From Ephemerocybe angulata (Eukaryota; Basidiomycota; Agaricomycetes; Agaricales; Psathyrellaceae), in NCBI GenBank assembly GCA_013368325.1, contig JAACJK010000060.1:620001-684000 (forward strand): a stretch of 64,000 nt of DNA. Reading direction: 5' to 3'. The notes beneath the pieces were generated by a model. That model was not told where the DNA came from and made no database searches. It was given only the letters and a program-made list of their open reading frames with translations. Below, one piece after another: positions 54,929 through 64,000 of the stretch; position 1 is the stretch's first letter; the number at the start of each line of letters is the position of its first letter. The position numbers were made by a program, and so were the translations under genes.

Positions 54929-56673
54929 ATGGGCTGTGGCTTTGCGGCATGTGAGTATTTAATGACGACGCTGCGGCTCACTAGGCGCAACTTCAACCCC
55001 CCGAGCAAGAAACGACGTCTTCTCTTGCACATCGACTAGATCAGCTGTGTTAATGGAAGTTCTCGACGCTCACCTGAACACTCTGCCCGGCCGAGAAGGC
55101 ATGTCGGAGCTCGCACCTCTCGCGTGCCAATGGTGGACCCAGCCACACAGGTACGCTTCACCTGTATCCTTTTGCCACCCAAGCTCACAAGCAGTGTTTA
55201 GTCGTAATGGAATCATTGACCTCCTCTGTATGCTGCCAGAGCAGTGTTGGTCCAAGTTCATGGTTTTGCTAGCTCAGAAAAAAGTGGATGTTCCCTGTCA
55301 ACTGCAGGACACGGAATGGGTCTCTCTTTACAACCGACTTACCCAACGGCGCTCGGAAATGTACGTGGTCTGATGAGGGTCGGAGTATCATGGGCTTGAA
55401 GTGGCAATCTACTGACTGACCATCTGCGATCGCTTCGTGCCACAGACGAGAAGGTCTACTTAACGACGTAGCGCAGCCTGCACCTCCCGTTCTCCAACAG
55501 AGGACATCCCACGCGTTTCAGCTCACGGCATCAGGCAGGTTCAAACAGGTTCACGACATGACGGCCAAGTCTTCGACTGCACGTAGCTCGACGAAAAGCA
55601 AGCTTCACTCTCATCAGCGCAAGGGCACTCCCAGCGGCCACGACGAATCTTTACGAGCCCAGGTGCTCGTACGAAGCGCATCTAGACGATCGTCCACCAC
55701 CGTTCCTGCGAAGCGCACGGAGACCGCGCAGGATACTCTCCACCATGTCCCTGGCCACACTCCTGGGATGGACCACTTCTGGCACCGAGATTCGGCCAGC
55801 GACGCAGATTCTCTGTCCACGCCCACCGCTTCTCGATCTACAAGTCCTTCCGAGTCCTCTCACTTTGCCAATGATCAGACTTCTTGGAATTCTCAATGGT
55901 CTCTGTCGTCGACAGCCGCTGTCAACACCTGCCACGGAGTACCCGAAAAGGCCTTGATGACGGAATACGATGTGAGCCCGCTCAGTGCCCCGAGGATGTC
56001 GTCACAGGAACTCAAAGGGCAGCAGGCTTGTTCACCTCGATATATCTTGCCCGAGAGCTCATGGGATCATGTACTTCGGCTGCTTGAGCTGTGGTACCGA
56101 GGTCTTGACGATGGTGAGAGGAAGCGGCTCAAAGACAGTCTTTTTCAAAGGGAGCGGCAGGGACATGCGGCGACGCAGGCTTTATTGCAGACACCTCCAA
56201 CTGTGAATGTCACACTGTCGACCTCAGCCTTGTACACAGCACCATCTATTCGTCTCTCCGAACCTCATTTGGCATCTCAAGGCAGGACTGGCCCCAGCGT
56301 TGCGGACTCGAGCGGCGCAGATAGGACTGTAGACGCATCTTATCGCGACATCACAGAGATTGTGACACCGCCTCCTCATTCTCGTACTCTTGCCAGTCGG
56401 CTTTCGAGTACCTTGGAAGATAACGATGGCCACCAGCCCCCTCCGCTGGGACAAGCAGGACACACTCTTGATCACACTCTTGATGCGCCGCCGCCGCAGG
56501 TGATCGTCTTGTCTGAGAGAACGTTGGACCATACTGGGGTTGACATTCTTCCTTTGAAGAAATGTCCGCCTCGGAAGCGAAAGGTAGATGGGTTGGCTAA
56601 AGTTGGAACGGCCCCCGCTGCGCCAGACTCGAGCCTAGCGACTCGGACGAGAGCGAAGAGACGGCGGGTGTAG
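54929..56673 (+). CDS. Low-complexity nuclear protein, unknown function
   Basis: Not recognised. Four exons (54929-54950, 54985-55150, 55202-55360, 55446-56673) join to 524 residues with matching phases. The first 120 residues look globular (LMEVLDAHLNTLPGREGM, NGIIDLLCMLPEQCWSKFMV, WVSLYNRLTQRRSEIREGLL). The centre is Ser/Thr/Pro-rich and disordered, interrupted by a short helical, possibly structured block SSWDHVLRLLELWYRGLDDG. The C-terminus has two basic clusters, CPPRKRKVDG and TRAKRRRV at the very end, which are good nuclear localisation signals. The start follows a TATA box by 74 bp. It could be a chromatin or transcription accessory protein; that is only a guess from composition. Confidence 0.55.
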
Positions 56674-59600
56674 GGAAAGTTCGAGGTCGTCGCTGCTCGC
56701 CTCCTGGTTCCTACGCATGTACGATCGTGTGCATGTAATTACTGTAATGACCATCGATTTTCTCCCGGAATTGTGCAATTCGGAGTCGCGTCTTCTGGGC
56801 AGCTTCTGGGTTTTGTATCAAAAAGACGATTTGCTTGGAAAGTGGCCAAATTTGGTGGGAAATCGGGTCAAAAATGATGATCCGAATATGCGCCGTATGC
56901 CTTCCAAATCATGAACGTTCCTTTCTTTTGTTCCATGTCACCCTTGGCACCTTCCTTCAGCGTTCAACGGCAGCATTCCGCGGCATGATATCTCCTCATG
57001 CTAGAACCCCTCAAGCGTTCTCCAAGAGTTCTTACACACACACCCTACACCAACGCTGTCGAGGAAAATAAGGCAGTGCTCATTCAAATTTCAAACCGAC
57101 CTTCGACCATATTATGACTGCTGTCGCATCTTGGGGTTTCTCGTCGTCGACATATCGTCCAGGGGCTGGTGCTAGAAGCTCAACTGTCCTACTCGGCTTC
57201 TGCTCTTCTGGTGATTCCAAGCTAGAATCCACAGACACAAGCGCGCCCCAGACAAGGCTAGTTGAACTGGGGCGAAGTGGAGCTCCCGTCGTCCTCGCCT
57301 ACCTGATCACTCAACAAGAGAGCCCGAGCAATCCTCATGCACAGGCACACCCCAGACTCTTGACGAGCTTACTCTCTTCCTCAATGCCCGTTGCCCTCGG
57401 GTGGAACGATCCGATAGAGAGCGGGTCTCTTCTTCCGACTGGTGATCGTCAAATCGCTCGCAATTTGATTACCGCCCCTCTTCCTCCTGACTCTACGATC
57501 TAGCGAAGTCCAGCGACTGTCGACATACTCGGTCCCAGTAGGCGAGGGTAAGGCGGCATTCCTGGTTCTATGATCGTCTGAGGCCCTTCTACGATCGTCT
57601 GAGGCCGTTGAATGGATGTGATGCACCCAGGCTGAAACTGCCTCGTTGCAAGGAAGTGGGTCCGGGGAGTCGAACGGGACGACAATGTTATCTTCTCTGA
57701 ACTGATATAGCTACTGTTAACTGACTGCGCTTGTGCTTGCACAAGTCGCGTTTGACTACCTCACAGAGTCTGTCGGTACGACGCGCGTGGCGTGCCTCAT
57801 GTGATGTATTTCGTGCTACTCAGAACCATATGGGCCCTGCTAGTACTCTCCAGCCAGCCTTCGGAAGTCGGTTTTGACCTTTGCTGTTCAGATTGATATC
57901 ATCTCTGTTTCCTTACGTCGACCGCACCCGCAGTCCTTGCTCTAGGTCCTTGAGTAACCCCCGCTGGAGCCCGCTGGCCGCGGAGCTTTGTCTGCCGCAG
58001 ATAAGGACTGCCTGGTTTATACATTATCCCCTCTTGCGCAGGTGCAGGACCCCAGTTCGTTCCATCCATCTGTCTGTTCGGCCTATTCTGCTCGTGGCCC
58101 CGAGGAGACCATGCTGTATCCTCGAGCAAATCGGAGCACTTGAAGACCTTTGGGCCCAGCTCAACGGAGCGCAATCTGTGCAACGAGGAGCCGCCTACAA
58201 GCCTGCCGCCACAATCCAGTTAGTAGCGTCTGGATTACCGATCCCTCCGCATGTTGACTCCACTTTTTCCGATAACCAGCGCAAGGCCTCCCCTCAGCCT
58301 GCTGCCGACGATGGTGTAGAGCAGTGTGATCATACCGGTATTTGTAAGTCATATTCCAAAGCTATACAATGTGTTTGCTCAAGCAGGTACGCTAGCGCCA
58401 CCGTCAAGCATCCCAAGAGCTTCAGGTCTGCATGAACCGTAGGCTCCCGTAAGTACCTATTTCGACTCGCCGAGCGTGGATAAAAGCATGTCTGACGCTA
58501 CGAAGAGGGCGCAGCGTAGTGGATGACGATGCCGGCCACTGCGTTTTTGCTCCTCGAACGAATTGTGAAGGCCAATCGGGAGTCCTTCGCTTCTCTGCAC
58601 GTCTCGTCGAGCTAGGACACTGCTTGATTACTTGTGTCATACATCCTGTATAACGCTTGAGAGGCTGCTCGAACTCGGCAAAGGTGAAGAAGTAGTGTGT
58701 GTGTGTGGAGACAAAGCTGGACAATGAAGCCAGTGCCTAGCCTTCCCATTCGCAGTAGTGGCTGAGGATGGTGCTCGGGTGCTGCATGGTGCCGACCCTC
58801 TTATCTGTTTCTCCATAATGCCTAGTCTATCTGACTATTACGGTCAAATTACAGTCTTCTCCCCTCCCAAGAGCACCAGGTGCAGTGTCAGACTTCGATG
58901 GTTTTCGAACTTCGAAGTCCACTTGTATCAGACGCTTCGAATTCGAGGGTACCTACAAGTCCACACACATCTGTGATTTTACGAACGTTCGACGATGTTG
59001 CAGCACACATTGGTCACTACACACAAACTATCAACTTGGTTTGAACGATTAGATGTGCCAGGTTTGTGGACTATCGTGAACGACTGAACGTCCATTGGCT
59101 CTGGTTGCGACTCGGACGCCACGTATCAGCTCCGAGTCAACACGGGGTATATCTTGGGTATATCCATACCATATTGGTACTAGTATAGCTAGGAAAGAAC
59201 CAGGGTTGGGCTGAGGAGTGAAGAGACTCGAAGAGACTGCCGTTCAGCGGATGTGTGTGCTTGTGTGTGTGATGTGTAAGATAGGAAGGCCGGAGACCAG
59301 GATTCCGGTGCAAAGTCCTCATGATCATGCGCGCTTACCTACAAACCTTATTCAAGTTGTTGGCGCTCAGAACCACCCGGTCCGGCTCAGGAACCATTTA
59401 TAGATAATAAAGAAGCAATCAGTATCCCTTCTTTGGACCCATTGGGTCATTGCAATTTGCGGAGGCTTGCGGAGGCTTCCGGAGGCCGTTGGTGGCACGA
59501 GGCGAGACGTCACCGATATCGGGCGTCTAAAAGTCGGCGGAAATGCGGAAAGCAGTGGACCTACTGTTAAAACTCAAATGGATTTCTAGAATTCTAGATC

Positions 59601-60254
59601 TCAGGTTGATATCAACTTCTGGCTGATGCTTGTGACCGCCGAAAGGGGGGCCCATTCTCGCATGCTGTTGCGCCCTATCTTGCAGCTCGCTTGGGTCCAG
59701 AAAAAACGTTTGGTGGAGACGTCAGCCAGGCCCTCCCGCGATCGTTCATTTCGGCAAGGAGCGCTTGAAATCCAGCTGATGTTAGTTGTGCGCTTGGCCT
59801 TTTACCTGTTTTTCGGTTGCGTCTGCTATCTTCAAAAATCCTACCCAGAATGCCAAGCAGCGTGATATCCTTAACTGCACCTGTTTTACTGACAGTGGCG
59901 AAGTACAAAGAGGAAAGTCCTGGACAATTTCCGACGACGAAGACGGTGGCCCAGCCCTTTCGCAGGAAAACATGCGGTTATGGTATTATTTTACGCATGC
60001 TATGTGTCCCATGTGGACAGGTGTGTGTCCAGACGTCCATCACTGACATCGGCCAGCTGACGGATTGAGGAGAACCCTGCAACTTCCGGCTGCGGGATCT
60101 CGCCAACGGGCCTCATGTATGATGGTGCATCTAATCCTATCTAATCTGGAAAATAATACCTTTGGGTTCTACCCCATACTCGAGATGTATATATGCTGTA
60201 ACCATCCGTCGCGACTTATCGTCAGCTTTTCTTTGGCCCCCCCAGTTCACCACC
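56674..60254. other. Large gap with uncertain open frames
   Basis: No gene I can support. Two longer plus-strand frames (57114-57503 and 57881-58435) have no recognisable domain and no clear exon chain; they could be parts of a decayed gene. TG-rich microsatellites lie near 58699-58709 and 59249-59276. A short G/A-rich repeat (GCGGAGGCTTGCGGAGGCTT) lies near 59460. The last 200 bp hold the UbiA gene 2 promoter region. Confidence 0.45.
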
Positions 60255-61449
60255 ATGAGGACTCCCTCGTCGTCGTCTCCTATGCTCTCGTCCGCTTCCC
60301 GTTTCTTCTCCTGGGCCGACTCCTTCCCAAAGAGTCTCGCATACCATTTAGAGACATGTTTCCTTTTCACGAAGTCGGACATTAAGACCATAATCGTGCC
60401 GGTTGTAAGCTTGAATGGCTCCTCTGCGTGGTTTTATATTAACGGCGTTAACCTTCGTTAGAGCATTCTCGCAATCGGAACGGCCCCGCTATGCCGCTCT
60501 CAGCCCGTTGAGCACTCATTGCAGGCGATCTTCTGGCTTTGGATAGTACTGCTGCAAGCCAACCTCTCTAATCAGACGAGCTCCCCAGAGGAGGATGCTG
60601 GCAACAAACCATGGAGGCCGATACCTGCAGGCCGTATCTCGCTCCGGAACGCCGTCATTGCACATCGGATTAGCATTCCGGCATGTGCACTGCTCTCCCT
60701 CTACTTTAGCCCTGCAGTTCTCGTATCCTGCCTCCTGTTTACATTCTTCCTATCGGTGCATAACGACTTCGATGGGGCCAAGAATGGGTTTGCGAAATCG
60801 TTGCTCAACGGCTTTGGATACATCATGTTGGCTTTGGGCACCACCCTCATAGCGGGTAAGTTACATCCTCATTTCATCTCTTTATGATTCTAAGCCTGTC
60901 ATTCTAATCAGGTTGCGACCGCGAATCTGATTCCCTCATGGAAACACTGCACTGGAAGAACTTCCCCGAACTCACCATCTTCTTCTTCGTCATCATTACC
61001 ACCATTCATGCCCAGGACTTCCAAGATGTCGAGGGCGATCGCGAAGTTGGCCGGAATACGATCCCGATGATACTTCCAGAGATATCCCGAATCTCAATGC
61101 CCATCCTACTTCCTTTCTGGTCGGTCATAATCGTGTTCCTATGCAACCCTCCGGCGTTGTTGGGATCCATCTTCGTCGCCTTTTCGATGATCATTGGATT
61201 CCGGTTCCTCCTTATGCGGAAGGTCAAGGAGGATGAGATGTCGTACTTCCTTTACAACGTGAGCGCTTTCTCTACGAAATTCCCTGACCATCTGGCTAAC
61301 TTTCGACCTCGGCTTGTCAGGCTTGGCTGTCGCTGACAATCATCCATATGGCCCTCTACAAGAGGCAGGCAATGCACAGCGCTGCTTGGTCGATGGAATC
61401 AATGATGCCACCCTCATCCAACTTGAGCAGCCAGTTCGCTGTTTGTTGA
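60255..61449 (+). CDS. UbiA-family membrane prenyltransferase or terpene cyclase, paralogue 2
   Basis: A paralogue of the gene at 39346-38085. Four exons (60255-60404, 60462-60855, 60912-61258, 61321-61449) give 339 residues. Motif 1 is NQTSSPEEDAGNKPWRPIPA and motif 2 is DFQDVEGDREVGRNTIP, so the metal-diphosphate binding Asp residues are intact. Both copies share HLETxFLFTKSDIKT near the N-terminus, the tract NGFGYxMxALGTxL and IHAQDFQD. They differ in the first 20 residues and at the C-terminus (here SNLSSQFAVC). Product specificity cannot be read; the same options as for paralogue 1 apply. No biosynthetic partner genes are seen within the window on either side. Confidence 0.88.
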
Positions 61450-61577
61450 TTGCCCACCTGCCCACCTTCGTCCTCCATTTTCCTACTTACTGTACATTAT
61501 GACGACTGGTACGACCTGAGACGATGCATTTGTACTATACTCAGATCGTGGACCATTACTCGATACACTACATCCTA

Positions 61578-61750
61578 TTACGCCTCACGTTTCTTTACGC
61601 TCTTCTTGTACGCCTCACATGCTCTGAACACCCTACGCCTCTTGTACGTCTCAGCCTCTAGTAGTTACGCCTCACGCCTCCTGTACGCCCCACCCTTATT
61701 AGCTACACCTCACGCCTTTGTACGTCGCTTTCTTTCTGACGCCTCACAAT
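61578..61750 (+). repeat. Imperfect ACGCCTC repeat array
   Basis: The word ACGCCTC or close variants (TACGCCTCACG, TACACCTCACG, GACGCCTCACA) recur about every 15-40 bp. They lie just downstream of UbiA gene 2, possibly in its 3' flank. Confidence 0.5.
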
Positions 61751-63040
61751 CATACGATGCCTTATCCCAGCGAAGGAGGGTCCGGCAAGGCCATATTAGC
61801 TGTAGGCTAGAATGGTAAATGCTAGGTGAAGAGACTGTGCTGCGCACAATACATTGGTGGTACGTTGGGTTCTCTTTCTCTTATCTTCTAGCCCTTGGGG
61901 CAGACCCCGCTTTGAAGTTTGCACTGCCATACAGATACAGGAGCCCCTTCTCAACTTGCTGTGAAAGATGACAGCCGGATGTAAGGATTGTGATACTCAA
62001 GATGACCGACCTACCGTCAGTTACCCCGAGTATTACCAGAGCGACTGCAGAAGATCGATCCGCGTGCCAGCAAGCATTCTCGTATACTCCTCAACCGTGA
62101 CATACGTTCTGCCCCCGCTCTAGCCCCCAGATATCACACCCAGATTTAATTAACAAGGTTAAAGCTTTTACGTTCGACAGCGGTCACTATTGTGATTGAA
62201 GCAAGTAGGTTTGACCCTGATGAAAGGTACGCCGGCCACGGAACGCGGAGAGGGTCGCAAGTCCTAACTCCGATTCCAATCGGCGGCAACATTATTGCAA
62301 CGCGTGTCGCAACTTCAGTCTCGCATATCCCTCTGGTCATTTAGGTAGACCTGGTTATAATTGCATATTTGCTCGGCTAAGTCGCCTTGCGATTACGCTG
62401 GTGAATTCTGCACCATACGACAAGCATCCCGTGTGGGCAGCGCCACAGGCACTGGCTCGTCTTGTCTTGTGGTGCATATTCTCGGCAAGGCTGGACGCAC
62501 AACATGTGGCCATCCCAGATATCTTCCCCTTCGTCCATGGAGCCGGCGCTTACCTTCCGAGATCTCCTTTGATGGCTTAAAGCGGAGCCGCCAGCGCCAA
62601 GAGTTCCACAAGATATCGCTCGGCACTGAGCGCCGACCATCTATTTGCACCCAGAGGTAGATAGTCCATAACCGGGTCAAGGCGCAGCGACAAGAGTCTA
62701 GAGGGCGTAAATCTTTCGAGAAATGGACCTCGTCTGCAGGAGTTCGAAGTCAGTATCATGCGGCACAAAACGGGGCACCAGATTCCTGATCATCGACGTC
62801 TGATGATTGAAGCGCAGAAGCCTCTTTATTTTTTGGGGGTTGAAAGCGGTAGTAGGGTCCTAGGTCCATTTCACCAACACTACTGCCGTTCGCAGACTTG
62901 GACCCTGTTTCGACAGTTCTCTGTGCAGGATTGGGTATGAGCGGCGACGACGACGCCGTTCAACCATATCCACTGAGCATCTTCCTGACCATCTGTCCGG
63001 TTTCAGCCCGGTCAGTGCATTGGTCGCAGAAGACGTGAAG

Positions 63041-63066
63041 CATGGTCTAGCATGGTCTAGCATGGT
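63041..63066 (+). repeat. 10-bp direct repeat CATGGTCTAG
   Basis: Two full units and six bases of a third, perfectly repeated. Confidence 0.85.
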
Positions 63067-64000
63067 GCGCGGCCTGTGGCTGCTGTTGACAGTTGCGCTC
63101 ATGCGGAGACGTGCCTTAAACCTAAGGAGAGGTATCTCGCGCACATGGCCGGTGGGGTTGCCATGATTTGAGTCCACCGACGCGGACGGTGTGAGGAATT
63201 CGCAGACAGGGCCATCCCGAAGTCCCCAGAGCGTCGCCCAGATATCGCTCAGAAAACAACCCAGGTGGGAGAACTTCGGTCGGAAGTCAAGCCAGGACCC
63301 TCTGTGAGCACAGAGTATGGTGTTCGGTGTCCGGGGATGTCTTGGCCAAATGGCTACTCCAGGGCATAGAGATTGCGCATGCTGCGTTATGAGGGTGGAT
63401 CCATGTCTGAGACCCGCACAGTATTCCCGCCCCTGGGGCGAATGTTGCAGGACAGTGAACTGTGGCGAGAAGAGTAGGGTAACGTCACTGGGGTCTGGCA
63501 TTGAGGAATTGGAGGCGTTCAGCCCTGAGGTGGATGTGTCCCCTTATAATGGTGGAGGGAGAAAAACCGCGCTCGCCAGCATTCACCCCACTTTTCGTGG
63601 GAAAGGCCCCCTAATCAAATCGATTTACGACGAATTCCCCACATTTTTGCACTGCAGATCTGTTCGAAGAAGTTGACTGCACGGAAAGCTACTCGACTCA
63701 AACTTGAACGGCGTTCTGAGTAGCCGCATGTAACAGTAAATAGATAATGCTTACAGCTTCTCAGATCGCTAAGAATTATCCTGATCGGTTCTTTAATAGT
63801 GTTGCCTCCTGAGATTGTATGGTACCGACCTCATCGCCCTTGGTACATATGCATGTCTCTGAGGATTCGGGCTCAGTATACGCGGTCAGTAAATCTGACC
63901 TCACACGGTTGACCTCGAGGTACTATCGAAAATCCCGTTTACCTTCCATGATCCCGATCTTGCTGATCATTGGCCTCCTTCAGTGATCCTCACCGACGTC

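Larger units (their letters stand above)
61450..64000. other. Right-end gap with short repeats
   Basis: No gene I can support. A minus-strand open frame at 63501-62860 (213 residues, Arg/Pro-rich) lacks recognisable features. An imperfect array of TACGCCTCACG-like units lies at about 61578-61750. A 10-bp direct repeat CATGGTCTAG occurs at 63041-63066 (2.6 units). Confidence 0.5.

Noticed and set aside
57114..58435. Two plus-strand frames that could be exons of one gene
   Set aside because: No consistent splice sites joining them in frame and no recognisable family.
62860..63501. 213-residue minus-strand open frame
   Set aside because: No recognisable domain, no splice or promoter support; could be chance in GC-rich DNA.

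Overview
This window looks like nuclear DNA of a basidiomycete fungus, most likely an Agaricomycete. Genes are split by many short introns (about 45-80 nt) that start GTGAGT/GTAAGT/GTACGT, carry a CTRAC or CTCAC branch site and end YAG. The gene content fits: a DUF6534 membrane protein, an F-box protein, UbiA prenyltransferase-like enzymes, dynamin-like GTPases and Ser/Pro-rich nuclear proteins. Products are named by recognising protein families by eye; no database search was possible. Exon coordinates come from reading splice sites and checking that reading frames join.

Left part (1-9.7 kb). Two copies of an adrenodoxin/ferredoxin-NADP reductase gene (ARH1/FDXR type) lie on the minus strand. 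One is cut by the left window edge (1-297); the other is longer (9498-7812). Both keep the same upstream sequence, which diverges exactly where the neighbouring OMA1 gene starts. Between the copies lie an unusual intron-dense minus-strand unit (825-3180), a gene-poor stretch with an LTR-like remnant, and an array of repeated exon/intron-like modules (5.8-7.4 kb).

9.7-21.2 kb. OMA1 mitochondrial protease (+), a DUF6534 membrane protein (-), a tRNA-Arg(CCT) with an intron (-), and two tandem dynamin-like GTPase genes (-).

21.2-34.2 kb. The most striking structure: two nearly identical inverted arms (22712-27044 and 29928-34008, about 4.3 and 4.1 kb) flank a 2.9 kb spacer that holds one F-box-like gene with a frame change. 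The arms carry a palindrome-rich GTTTCC/GGAAAC cluster at their outer ends and many TTTGGACTA-type 9-nt repeats inside larger repeated modules. An alpha/beta hydrolase gene starts 155 bp outside the right arm.

35-64 kb. An orphan RNase H-like protein, UbiA-family gene 1 (-), a Ser/Pro-rich protein with a Cys/His C-terminal domain, ZPR1, a UCH-type deubiquitinase, two zinc-finger-like genes, an FCP1-like HAD protein, a nuclear low-complexity protein and UbiA-family gene 2 (+). Housekeeping genes (OMA1, ZPR1, UCH, ARH1) are interspersed with lineage-specific and repeat-rich DNA. Large gene-poor gaps lie at 39.3-42.2, 49.3-51.2, 56.7-60.3 and 61.4-64 kb.
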